From: Schistosoma mansoni
Taxonomy: Eukaryota; Platyhelminthes; Trematoda; Strigeidida; Schistosomatidae
DNA: 64,000 nt
Assembly: GCF_000237925.1 (NCBI RefSeq)
Contig: NC_031498.1
Coordinates: 20,236,837 to 20,300,836, forward strand
Direction: 5' to 3'
A program made the translations under genes and the position numbers. This document shows positions 25,601-36,099 of this stretch, piece after piece. Under the pieces are notes generated by a model. The model had not been told where the DNA came from and did not search any database. It saw only the letters and a list, made by a program, of their open reading frames with translations. Each line of letters opens with the position of its first letter. Positions within the stretch are counted from its first letter, which is position 1.

Positions 25601-28600
25601 GACTGACTGATTCGGTCATTAATTCAAAATTCCTTGGTCACTGGAGACTTGTAAACACAGTACCACATATCGGTACCTTTAGGAAGTAGTCAAAAAAAGT
25701 GGACAGATGACCATTTTTTATCAAAGTATTCAATGAACGTAATATTTAAATAATAGTGACAAAATTAATTGAATACAATTAAGAATGGTTTCTGAACTTA
25801 TAAAGAAATTACCAAAGATAATTTCTTCTTAGTGAATATCAGTAGTCAAACTCTCAGGTTAATAGTTGCATCTACCGCCTTTAAACATAGACCAACAAAG
25901 TTAAAAGTGTTTTATGTATCTTCTTATTAATCCCTTTGTGTTAAAATGTGTAAAAACTACACGACATTTCAGTTTGCCGGTAAAAAAACGAAAAATCTCA
26001 GTGTATCAGACGGTCAATAGTCGTGTATGCAGTTTATTTAATATCATTTATGTGCTCCTGCTTCAGTTCGGGCACCTGGGCATTATCACAGCCCTCAAGC
26101 AAATCGGATGAGATTTGTATGGCACATATGTATCTGGTGCTTCCTTGTACCAATATTTATGTGTTTAAATAAATAAATAAATAAAATTTATGTGCTACTA
26201 AATAGCCTACTTTTCAGCTGTCGATTATATATATAACATATATATCATATAATCATCATGGTCTGTTGCTTGATTTTTATTCATCTTTTTCGAAGAGAGT
26301 TGTTACAAGTATCCTAAATAACATATCTACATTTTTTGCACTTTGATCGCATCTTATCTCTTCAACTTAATAAAGTTTGGTTTTAAACCCATTCTTTTAG
26401 AATCTTTAGAACAATCATACTTAATACAGTAGGATAAGATATAAAGTAGTTTATTGGTACTGATAGCGTTGTATCACCAAGCGTTTTTCTGTCGTGTAAT
26501 ACATTTGTTATAATTGTGTTTTGCTATATAAACGACCCAGCTATTCCTATTGCTAGTATTCTTATGCAATGACACTCGACAAGATCCCAAAATCAGAACA
26601 CTTTGAACAGGAATGAAATTGTATTCAAAATAATAATGATAAGTGAACAGCAATCACTAGTTTAAATAACGTTCATATATTTATAGTATATACATAAGAA
26701 GCTTCTAGATTTTTCTCCAATAATATGCCCGGGCTGATCGGTTTAGAATTAGCCAATCAGCGCGCAGCAACACCATCATGCATGAAACATGCTTTAATCC
26801 AATCTATGTCCCACTAACAACATTCTAGAAAGTTTTGTTCTATTTGAACACTTATAAACACATCATGGAGTCGTTTAGTGACCAAATTTTCAATGTATAC
26901 ATGTAATAAACGAGAACACAGGCGGGGACAGCCAGTTGTTTATGAATACAAAATTACAAAATCTCTTGGTAAATTATGAGAATCATACACTGAGTGCTTC
27001 ATTTGCTAATTTCCATCATTTGTCCTTCACATTTTGTATGATTCTTCCAGTTCACAATTCCTTTATATTTTCCCTTCTATTGTCTTCAACTCAATCTTCT
27101 CAGCCTTCTGCTGCCAGGTTTTCCACTTCCGATTGGTTTTACATACTACTTATTTCGGTCGGCATAAATAGTGTACACCACACACATCTCTGTTCATCTT
27201 TTACAACGTTCGATAATTAATACATATGGTATAATTTTGTAACTAGTTTTATTTTTACGTAAGCTTCCTTACCTATAACCTATTAAAATGTAAGAGTTTA
27301 AAATGTATCGACTGTACAGTTTCATTCTTTTGTAAGTCAACTATACGTAAAATTATTGCTCATACCAGAAAATAGCTACTGAACCATCTATTATCTCATT
27401 CCTTCACTTCAATACTGATATACTAGTTGAGTCTCTTCCGTTTAGTTTATTGAAGTTCGTAGAATAACTTTATTCATATCAGTGGTTCGAGCATAGTGAT
27501 AGTTGCTGTTTTTGAAATAATTTCTGAAAATACACTAATATTCCTTCCATGCTTGCTGACTACTTCAATGTATTTACAATCATTGATCGATTAATGTCAA
27601 CTTATTTATTTATTTGAACACAAATATTGGTACAAAGGGGCACCGAATACATATGTGCCACACAAGTCACTTGATTTGTGTCAACTACTCAGTTTATTGC
27701 ATTTACTGGATATGTAAAAGGACATATTTATATTACTTGGTAATTTCAATTATGTATTTCAGTTATGTATTCAGTAGGTAGTAAATAAATAGTTTTTCAT
27801 TTACAATGTTGCTATATCGTGAGGGAGTTTCATCAGTCGTAATGGGCTGGTGTCTGAGGAAAGCTCGATTGGCTTTCGCCAACTTGCCTTACTTGTGGCG
27901 TGTATACCACACATCAGTTCCTCCGGTTCTACTCTATAGTTGTGAAATATGACCATTAAGAATAGAGGATATCCGTAGGTTACTAGCATTCGACTACTGG
28001 TGTCTTCAAAGCATCGCTTGTATATTTGGGGACCACGGAGTAAGAAATGCTGAGTTTATACATATGGTAGGGCACTAGATAATAATGGCAAATCTAATGA
28101 TAGCTGGTGTATGAGTAAGTTGGAAGAAGGCTTAAGTCGGCCAAACTAAAACAGCATCAATCTGTGAAGTTATTAACAATTAAACTGATCTGTAAGATTA
28201 TCGTGATCAGTGCATAGTGACTTTGGATGACATAGCGAAGAGTCGTTCACTCCTTGTCTTACTCCAGAAACTCAGTCCTGACATCTTATACCTTTTTTCT
28301 TGTTCTATACCAAATCTTTTCTTATATTAGTGATACTATTACTACTTTTACTACTCTGAGATTTGTCTTAGATTAATCTTATCTCTCTGTGTTAATGTGA
28401 TGTGGTAACTTGGGCCAATGCACATGTTCATTAGGTTCTACGTTGCATATGACTATAACTGACTGACAATCTTGTCTTTTTTGCGTTGGTCATATCGGTC
28501 TTGTTCCGTTGCAATAAGTATCAAGCAGCAGCTTTACCGTGATCATTAATAATAACCATGCCGGTAGCAGTATCAGCATTTTTCAAGTTATTGTACCTGA

Positions 28601-31230
28601 AATATTCCAATCTTCTGAATACAAATGTTTTTCTTGAAAGCGGTTTGCCGTATGATGTACATGCTTATAAGATTTTACTAACTTGTTGTTTCCTTATCTT
28701 TGTTTTCTAACATTGGATGACAATAGATAAAGGCAGTGATAGGTACAGCATTATCATCTACGGAATACAATATTTGAGTAGCTAAATAAATTAAAACCTT
28801 GATTTGTTGATTGTTTTAAGACAAATGATAATTTATATGTCAACCATACCGTTAGCGATTAAATAATATTACATACTTACGAAGAGAAATCAGTTTTCAC
28901 AATTATGAAAAAAAACACTCATTTCGCATAGATCCGTTGGTCTATTAAGCTCGTTTATGCTTTAAAAGATATATTCATCCATTGACTGAAATGATAAAAA
29001 GAAAGGTATCCTTCTGGCAACAATACATTATAATGTGTGTTATTAATTTATCTCTTGATTTTCTTAATATTATATCTTAGGTCTATATCATTTGGATTTC
29101 TTAATTTTAAATGTTTCTATTTTCATTTTCCGGTGATTATTATTATTTCTCTGTTGTCTTTCTTTTATCTTCCGTTTTTGCTATTTTCATTATTTTTCCA
29201 GATACGTTGTGTCAATGTCTGATTGACCCACAACATAGAGATAATTATCTTACTAATATTCCTTTACCAAGTGATAAGTTTAAAGGTGTTACATGGCAAG
29301 TAAGTGTTTGGTTTCGCATTTTGATTTGATCCTTTTTACTGTCGAAGAGACACAATGTATTGTGATTGAATAGTGTCGTTTCATCCATGTGGATCTGTTT
29401 TGTTTTCATATCGAGCAAATATTTTAACCACTTCTAATGAAATTTCATCATTTTTTGCATTCAGTTTTGTTGTTCCTATTTATTTCAAACAACGTTTGTA
29501 GGATAAGTTTTTGTCTTGATGAATCATTCCTAAATTAGGGTGTTTGCTTTCCTTCCGACTGATATAACTACAATGATACTAACTACTGAAATGATAAGCT
29601 TCTTATTCCTATGCAGTTTTAATGCTCATCTGTCGAACCAATAATGAAATGGCGGAAAAAATTGGGTCTGATTCATACACAAAACTGTAGTCGACTACAC
29701 ATCAGTTTCTTTCCTTACGATTCTCGACTTTTCAGTGGAAATATCTGAAAACTGTTCAGACAGTGAAAATAGTTCTAAGTGAACCAAGTTGTTCTCGTAG
29801 TACACCTATTAAAAATCTTTGATACTAATTTTGATTTCAATTAATTAACTTCGGCAAAAATAACAAAACAAGAATGTTAAAACTCACAAATTTGTTTCTC
29901 GATCATTTAATATAGCCAAAGATAGATGGTGGCTAGCAGTGGGATCCAGGATGCGTGTTTCGTCCTATTCGGGACTTGTCAGCTTGATGCACCTACATCC
30001 CAGAGTTGATGTTCACTCGAGGACTCGAGTCCATTACAGTTCACTTCAAACGCCATCGCGTTATCCACTTAGGTACTACTGAGTCCTGATAGCCACTTGC
30101 TTATGCAATGGGGTGAAGTTTAAATTCACTTGGTGTTGTTTACTTGAATGTTTCCATTGATGTTTAAGACTGCAATTTATCAGTCAATGGGAAGATTCAA
30201 GCAAACAATATTAGGTCATTTAATATAGTGCTAGATATTTAGTAGAGTGTACATGGATGGTTTTTGAAGGGACCTGAAATGAAATTGAGTCACTGGTGAC
30301 CTAGGAGTGTGGCTTTAGAGGCCGGTCACCTACAGTTTTTTATGGGGAGTTTTTGACATGTTAGCTCCACACTTCAAAAAGGCTTCATCGCTGAAGATAG
30401 AAATGTATGGAGTAAGGTGAGGTGTGACATTTTTGTGTCCTCTCTTTTTTTAACCCCATCCTTTTTCAGAAGGCAGCAAAGTTGCAGATGCTGGTTGTCA
30501 GAAGGAAACACCCCTCTACAGTCAGCAGTACGACTTCGCCCTTGGATCCAAATTTGATGCTTTTAGTCCTACGCCATCAAACAAACGACATTTGTATGAG
30601 CATTTGTTGGGCAATTGAAACTTAACTGTTGGACATAAGAGGCAGACTACTCATGCTACATCATATAAGTGCCAATATTACTTTAATTATGTTGATATAA
30701 ACTCTTAAATAATCTTTCTGTTTATATTTAATCCATATCTTATTTTTCATGTAAGTTATATTATACCTTTCAACCTTCCTTTTTTATGATATTTTCTTCA
30801 TAGTAAAAGTATTGATACACACATTCTACTTTTTTAGGAATGCCGTACGTGTCTAGATATTTTGCGGAAAGGTCAGTGGACTTTACTGGGGCGTTGTGAC
30901 TCATCTGTCATAGAAAAATATCGTTCTGCTTGTAATGAATATTTTCCAATGGCAAATGCATTTCTAACAACCTCACAAATAGATATATTACGTCAGAATA
31001 TGATTGAAGCAGCTAATTCATCAGCTATATCTGGTGTGTTCCTTATGCCGAATGACACAGATCAACTATTGGAACTAAACACGGATCATGAAAGTAAATT
31101 ATCAAATGAATTATCTAGATTAACTATCGAACCTATGGTTAATGGTGATCTAAAGGATTCTACTAGTTGGATTCCTCAGTCGTGTAAGCAAGTTTCAGTA
31201 ACAAATAAGACAACTGATATCGTTGTTTAA
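13619..31230 (+). CDS. NAA15: N-alpha-acetyltransferase 15, NatA auxiliary subunit
   Basis: This is the TPR-rich scaffold that anchors the NAA10 catalytic subunit to ribosomes for co-translational N-terminal acetylation. The exons are 13619-13684, 13723-13807, 13855-13959, 13992-14149, 14188-14473, 14507-14743, 14778-15043, 15079-15315, 15351-15479, 18434-18583, 20286-20349, 22054-22259, 23361-23469, 24691-24954, 29202-29299 and 30838-31230. All introns are GT-AG, phases match, and the sum is 2853 nt (950 residues plus stop; human about 866). Diagnostic matches are [11 protein letters not shown] at the start, [61 protein letters not shown], the basic helix [15 protein letters not shown] (residues about 600-615) and KFLLMLKW. 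An in-frame TGA at 13583 with no intervening ATG fixes the start. The first eight introns are 32-47 bp; the rest are 1.1-4.2 kb and hold the repeats. The C-terminal 60 or so residues diverge from the family. Confidence 0.95.
13685..15350 (+). other. block of eight micro-introns in NAA15
   Basis: Introns 1-8 are 13685-13722 (38), 13808-13854 (47), 13960-13991 (32), 14150-14187 (38), 14474-14506 (33), 14744-14777 (34), 15044-15078 (35) and 15316-15350 (35). Each starts GT and ends AG, and removing each restores alignment to the NAA15 family. Intron 5 is a multiple of three with no stop, so it could be retained in frame. Small 5' introns followed by large 3' introns are a known trait of schistosome genes. 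Confidence 0.9.
15990..16089. repeat. two tandem 50-bp units
   Basis: The units 15990-16039 and 16040-16089 both begin GAGCGAAGC and share GGAGATGGCTGGGAAGCC before ending in a CTCG motif. They lie in intron 9 of NAA15. Short open frames over them on both strands are by-products of the duplication. Confidence 0.75.
17418..17934 (-). mobile_element. repeat X, full-length copy with 5' inversion (twin priming)
   Basis: This 517-bp insertion in NAA15 intron 9 is bounded by an 11-bp duplication AAGTCAGCACC (17407-17417 and 17935-17945). The larger part (17418 to about 17874) is the element body on the minus strand. The last 60 bp (about 17875-17934) are the element's 3' end and tail in plus orientation, beginning CTTGTGTGGCGCATATG. 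Together they make one full-length element broken and inverted at a single point, the arrangement produced when a second primer copies the 5' part during LINE integration. Confidence 0.8.
21541..21607. repeat. degenerate short tandem repeat, TATCCTACTTT-type
   Basis: ATCCTACTTTC-like units occur about five times with variable spacing. The repeat lies in NAA15 intron 11 and has no apparent function. Confidence 0.6.
23715..24290 (+). mobile_element. RTE-like family A, old degenerate 3' fragment
   Basis: Lying in NAA15 intron 13, this plus-strand stretch follows the family A sequence from the ACTTCACTTATCTTGG-type block (33425 in the better copy) to the CTACCTGGTTGGG-type block (33955 there). 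It is riddled with changes and indels, has no open frame left and has lost the 3' end. Confidence 0.65.
25122..25609 (+). mobile_element. RTE-like family A, 5'-truncated insertion
   Basis: This 488-bp 3' fragment encodes the C-terminal end of the reverse-transcriptase polyprotein ([20 protein letters not shown] in one frame) and ends in GACT repeats. It is flanked by an 11-bp duplication ATTCGGTCATT at 25111-25121 and 25610-25620. It sits in NAA15 intron 14 and is much better preserved than its neighbours at 23.7 and 27.8 kb, so it is younger. Confidence 0.9.
26057..26185 (+). mobile_element. repeat X, 129-bp 5'-truncated copy
   Basis: It begins CCTGCTTCAG and ends in an (AAAT)n tail, flanked by the 11-bp duplication ATTTATGTGCT (26046-26056 and 26186-26196). 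It lies in NAA15 intron 14, in sense orientation. The tail plus target duplication are direct evidence of insertion by target-primed reverse transcription. Confidence 0.9.
26526..26822 (+). repeat. LTR-like dispersed repeat, copy 1
   Basis: This 297-bp stretch from TAAACGACCCAGCTA to the CTAACAACA end is clearly related to 55109-55404 in the same orientation. Shared landmarks are TCGACAAG, TCAGAACAC, AGCCAATCAGCG and CATGCTTTAATCCAATCTAT. It has no coding capacity, and no neighbouring retroviral-type coding sequence is seen. A solo LTR is one explanation; the family is not recognised. Confidence 0.55.
27603..27678 (-). mobile_element. repeat X, 76-bp 5'-truncated copy
   Basis: This minus-strand tail fragment (plus strand starts TTATTTATTTATTTGAACAC) has an 8-bp duplication TGTCAACT at 27595-27602 and 27679-27686. 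It lies in NAA15 intron 14. Confidence 0.85.
27815..28470 (+). mobile_element. RTE-like family A, old degenerate 3' fragment
   Basis: It matches the family A 3' region from the ATGGGCTGGTGTCTGA block through AAGCTCGATTGGCTTTCGCC to the terminal ACTTGGGCCAATGCAC and TGACTGAC end. There are many point changes and deletions and no open frame. It is in NAA15 intron 14. Confidence 0.7.
29916..30215 (-). mobile_element. Sm-alpha-type SINE with hammerhead domain
   Basis: A 300-bp insertion in NAA15 intron 15 is flanked by a 13-bp duplication TCATTTAATATAG (29903-29915 and 30216-30228). On the minus strand it has a tRNA-like head with GGACTCAGTAGTACCTAAG, GATAACGCGATGGCG and a box-B-like GACTCGAGTCC. 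A hammerhead-type block and the 3' tail CCTGGATCCCACTGCTAGCC follow. The 5' end adds an imperfect 24-bp inverted repeat (30138-30161 with 30183-30206). Schistosome Sm-alpha repeats are known pol III-type SINE-like elements encoding hammerhead ribozymes. Confidence 0.8.
29941..29985 (-). ncRNA. hammerhead ribozyme motif, core mutated
   Basis: On the minus strand the core reads CTGACAA (29982-29976), then stem II GTCC/GGAC around a CGAATA loop, then GAAA (29961-29958). A cleavage-site-like ATC (29952-29950) precedes CTGGATCCC. The conserved sequence is CUGANGA, so the G8 position is A here. G8 is the proposed general acid, so this copy should be catalytically dead. Confidence 0.7.
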
Positions 31231-31642
31231 TTCTTGATGAACCTACTGAAATCTTTGCCAATCAATTTTTTGTGTATGTATTCAGAAGTTTGTGGATACT
31301 AACTCATTTGTATTTTCCATTGTTCAGTAGTAAATGTACACTTTTGTAGAATAAGTTTGAAATCTTTTTTTCCATGTGAGCCTTTTTTACATGGAAACTT
31401 ATTTAAAGACTTTGGTCCATTAATATTACACATGATTATTGTATCACATGTGCATAAACTACTTCGTGAGATGCTTTTGTAATTTCAGAAATTGTGTACA
31501 ACAAACGTAACCTATTGTATATGCGCAGATTGCGTACTTCCAAATCTGTTCCAGACCCTATTTGCCAAATGACTTGTTGATAATTGTGATCATTGTCATC
31601 ATATTTACACTGAGTGAAGTTGGTATGATAGTTTATTTTAAC

Positions 31643-31648
31643 AATAAA
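31643..31648 (+). terminator. candidate NAA15 polyadenylation signal
   Basis: This is an AATAAA hexamer about 410 bp after the NAA15 stop codon. Other A-rich stretches exist, so this is a candidate only. Confidence 0.35.
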
Positions 31649-32565
31649 ATCTTTAGCTTTCTGATAACTTGTTTCTTTAGCAAAAGAGTGTTTCAAAATT
31701 TATTACTGTGAACAAATATTTCTACCTTACATAATATTGCGACTTCTTCAACAATTCCAACATTGTATCAGTTACGATCACTTTTCATCTCACATCTCGA
31801 TATTTAGTGTTTAAAATTAATGACATTCCTGTGAATCCCACTGTCATTAATTGTGAATTCTCACGGTTGGAGGATTTGTTGAAATATCTTTTCTTCAGGC
31901 GTCCAGTTGCGAGTATTAAACCACTTCATTCTGCTAGTTCTACGCTTCACTTCTGTCATCAATACAGTAGTTTAACTTCAAGCTTGCTGTCATACTGTTC
32001 CATTTCCACTCCGCGGCTACAGTTCATCAATCCTATGGTTTAGTTGTGTAGGTTCGTTTTCTGGTGCTATCCCGTGTACGCCTTAGCCTTGCTTTCGCAA
32101 ACAGTTCATAGACCGACTCCTTTGATTTAGATAACTGTTAGACTTTGGTACCTTACCATATATGATTACGTTAGTCCTTCCATGTATTATAGCTTATGTC
32201 AGCTGGTGACGAAAACCCTAAGAGTTTATAGCCCCAAATCACAGCGCTAGCTCATCTCACAATATGTAAATTTATCCACTTTTTCCTTACCACAATCAAT
32301 AATTTAACATGTAAGACTTCATTGATTATCTCGAAACCGTAACTTAACTGTAATTTTACTTTCTTTTGTTCTTGACGTTTTTTTATAACTAAGCACTGTT
32401 TCTTTATTAGCTGGTAATCTGTTAAAGGTGGTCATTAGAAATTCTTTTACGGTGAATGTCAAGCGACATATATCCTAGAGTTAAGTTTTGTTCCAAGTGG
32501 CGCTAACTAGTACATGTGTCAGTGTCATTATTATCACTGTCATTATCATTATTCCCAATCAGCTT
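31649..32565. other. intergenic, downstream of NAA15
   Basis: No supported gene. An open frame at 31807-32043 has no recognisable motif or splice context. Confidence 0.4.
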
Positions 32566-34268
32566 ATTGGCTCCAGAGGTCTTTAAGTATGGTGGTCCAA
32601 TTTTAGCGATTAGGTTGAATAATATTTTAGCTAAATTCTGGAAACTGAACGTAATGCCATCTGACTGGTCACAATCACTCATCGTCTCAATTTATAAGAA
32701 GGGGTCGAAATCATCCTGTGATAACCATAGAGGGATTAGTTTGCCTAACATAGCATCTAAAATACTGGCCTCAATAATTACCGGACGCCTAACTAAGACT
32801 TGTGAACTGCAACCACGAGAAAATCAGGCAGGCTTCAGACCTGGTCGTGGCTGTATCGGCCACATATCCACTTTTTGTCACGTTGTAGAACACACGCATG
32901 CTTATCGGTGTCAGGTAATGATAGATTTTCCTGACTTAGAAGTAGTATTTGACTCAGAAGATCGAGGGGTTTTGTGGCAGTATCTGTCATTGAAAAGTGT
33001 ACCTCAGAACTACATGAACCTTTTGAGGCCTCTTTACTCGAACACCACTAGTCAAGTGAGAGCTTATGGCGAACTGTCATCTGATTTCGCTACCTCAACT
33101 GTTGTCCGACAAGGCCGTCCACTATCCCCATTTTTGTTTAACTTCATTATAGACCTACTGCTGGGAGTAACGCTCTCGTCTACTGAACTTTCAGGAATTG
33201 ATCTCCTACCAGGAGGTCCACTTATCGACTTATAATACGCAGATGACATAGTCCTGTTTGGTGAAGACGCTGATAAAATGCAGACTCTTTTGATAGCATT
33301 GAATAACAATGCCAGTAGGTTTGGAATGCGTTTCTCCCCATCCAAATGTAAATTATTGCTCCAGGACTGGCCTGCGTCAACACCCGAACTAAAGATAGGG
33401 AGTGAAGTAGTCGAACGCGTCGACAACTTCACTTATCTTGGAAGTCTGATCAGCCCTGATGGGTTGGTGTTTGACGAAATCTCAGCACGGATTCAAAAAG
33501 CTCGTCTGGCTTTTGCCAATTTACATCACCTATGGCGAAGACGAGATATCCGTCTATCAATTAAGGGATGAGTATACTGCTCAGCAGTTCGCTCTGTTCT
33601 ACTTTACGGCTGCGAAACATGGCCATTAAGAGTAGAAGATACTCGTAGGTTACTAGTATTTGACCACAGATGTCTCAGGAATATTGCTCGCATCTGCTGG
33701 GATAACCGGGTAAGTAATAGTGAGGTAAGATGCATGGTATTAAAGAATGATGATAAATCAGTTGATGATGTTGTGAATCTACATCGACTGAGATGGTTGG
33801 GCCACATGGTACGTATGCCTGAACACCGATTACCACGACGCGCTATGCTTACTAGTATTGGCGATGGTTGGAAGAGACTTAGGGGCGGCCAAACCAAAAC
33901 GTGACATCAGTGCTTGAAGTCACTAGCTCCTAGTCTGAGCCATGTTGGTAGATGCAGACTACTTGGTTGTGGTCCGCGTGACTATCGTAACAGATGGTTG
34001 GAGACTCTGTGTGACATGGCTCAGAATCGATCACAATGGCGTAGGTGTATACACTCTTTATTTTCCCCTAAACCATGAGATTAAAATTGCTTCATATCTG
34101 TCTTTCTTCCTATACTGTATCCATATATACAACCTTTCTTATATATGCTACAGCCACTAAATTAACTCCCTTTATGAATTCGGTGTTCAACTTGTTGTGC
34201 TAATGAGGTGTGGCAACTTGGTCCGATGCATGTATGTGCCTTGTCCTACGTTGTAGCTGACTGACTGA
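32566..34268 (+). mobile_element. RTE-like family A retrotransposon, best-preserved RT copy
   Basis: This plus-strand, 5'-truncated copy starts inside reverse transcriptase at APEVFKYGGPILAIRLNNIL. Further blocks are SDWSQSLIVSIYKKGSKSSC (about 32660), NQAGFRPGRGC (about 32825), the RQGRPLSPFLFNFIIDLLL block (about 33100) and the catalytic YADDIVLFGEDADK (33236 on). The C-terminal domain has [32 protein letters not shown] and DYRNRWLETL. A TAA sits just before the YADD box (about 33232), and further stops occur near 33570 and 33900, so it cannot make one protein. The 3' end carries GACTGACTGACT. No endonuclease portion is present. Confidence 0.9.
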
Positions 34269-34489
34269 CTATTAGCACATAAGCGTTGTGAAGACATCAT
34301 TTCAGGCTTCTTCGGAAATGCAATTGTACTTAAGTCTCAATCTTGTTTACATACTGTTCACCGTATTTAGACAAGTTTTTTAGTATTTGGAATAATAACA
34401 GGTTGATTATGAAAAAAGGAAGGAAATACGAATGTAATGTGCAAAGAGGTATACTTGTGAAAAAGAAAGAGAATAAATGACTGTATATG

Positions 34490-36095
34490 TTACATACTTA
34501 TTTACGTCTGTTACGCTCAATGAAACATAGGTCGCCGACCAGCATTCTCCAACCCACTCTGTCCTGGGCCTTCCTTTCTAGTTCTGTCCGACTTTGTTCA
34601 TTCTTTCCATGTCTGTCTACATTTTTCGGCGTTATGTCTTTTCTGTTTTTCCACTTCTCCTCTGGCCTTCAGGATTCCAAGTGAGGGTTTTTTTCTGACA
34701 CAGTTGCGTCCTTTCGTCAATGTGTGTCCTATCCACTTCCAGCGCTTCCTCCTGATTTCTTCCTCCACTGGGATCTAGTTAGTTCTCTCCCACAGTAGAT
34801 TGTTGCTGATAGTGTCTGACCAACAAATCTGAAGTATTTTGCAAAGATAACTGTTGATAGACACTTGTATCTTCTAAATGACAACTTTCGTAGTTCTCCA
34901 GATCTCCGCCCCATACAGTAGAGCTGTCTTGACATTTATGTTGAAAATTCTGATCTTGGTGTTGGTTGACAGTTTCTGAGTTGACTTCCATATCTTCTTC
35001 ACTTGTAAATATGCTGCACTTGCATTGCCGATCCGCGTCTTCACATCTGCATCAGATCCACCGTGTTCATCAATGATGCTGCCCAGATATGTAAAGTTTT
35101 TCACATCCTTCAAAGTCTTATCGTCAAGTGTGATTTGACTGGTGCATTCTGTATTGTAGCTGATGGGAATGGCGAAACAAGAAGCCCTGACAAACTACGG
35201 AAGCTTTTTTTGGGGACGTTATTTCATTTAATTCAAAGCTTGTATAACAATAACATTTACTATTGTACGTTGTGGTCGAGTTAGTCATCTATTTATTCAT
35301 GTATCTTTTCACACTAATTTGAAATAGGGTACCAGGTCGGAATTTGGAATAAATCGAGTAGTACTCCAGTTGTCATGTCTTCTCTGTCGCGTATGCCTGC
35401 CAGCCGATCAGGTGATAGAATAGTTTTCTTCTCTCTACCCTACTTCGATCTCACGCATACTAGCCTCAAGGTTAAGCCAGTCAGCCGATCGCGTCAAGGT
35501 CTTAATTTACATTAGACAAGTTATCCTCGGCATGAAAGTGGGTAGACAGATCTAAGACGTAGCAGTATCAGAGAATCTTGCTTCTCCCTTTGTGTATATT
35601 GAGACCTACTGCTGCTGAGGCTGCTGCTGCACCGGTTGTCTTCTCTTGCACTTGTTGTTGCGTGTGGGAGAGAAGAGCCAGATCATCTGCATCCCTGAAG
35701 TTAGTCGTCGTTGTACAACCTATGTACAATGTGTTTCACTGATCCGAAGCACTTCCAGATTGTATTTCCTCATTTATGAAGCAATTTGGGATACTCTTCC
35801 CGTTTCCCGCATCGTCCAGTAGTTCCATATACCTATGAAAATTGTTTCTCTGGTTGTTAGTAGGGGCGTCGGCCTCGTAACCTCCGAAGAATCTCATCCT
35901 TCATCATTAGGCGTCATAATTCTTCCTTCAACTCCCAGGGCAGAGTTTAAATTGTTTGAATAATTTTTCCTGGTTAGCGTCTTTTAGCGAGTTAGTTCTC
36001 TACAGGATGTGGTCACCAATCCCATGCCCAACCCTCCTTTATCAGAGCTTGTGACCGTCAGTAACCCCTCAGAGGGGCTACAGGAGGATTCGACA
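34490..36095 (-). mobile_element. RTE-like family B retrotransposon, internally deleted
   Basis: Read leftwards, a 5' leader (about 36090-35800) and a few endonuclease N-terminal codons (LEVLRISETH, about 35770) join directly to the reverse-transcriptase region DDLALLSHTQQQ (about 35690). Nearly all endonuclease and most RT coding sequence is therefore gone. After an unrelated insertion at 35161-35558 it continues with KNFTYLGSIIDEHGGSDADV (about 35100) to the 3' end near 34490, which shares the CAGCATTCTCCAACCCACTCTG block with 63.6 kb. Confidence 0.8.
35161..35558. mobile_element. 398-bp insertion in the family B copy
   Basis: The segment interrupts family B sequence and is bounded by the 5-bp direct repeat GTAGC (35156-35160 and 35559-35563). 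It starts TGATGGGAATGGCG and ends near CTAAGAC. It contains no convincing coding sequence and matches nothing else in the window that I can see. A solo LTR or short DNA transposon are both possible. Confidence 0.55.
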
Positions 36096-36099
36096 GTAT

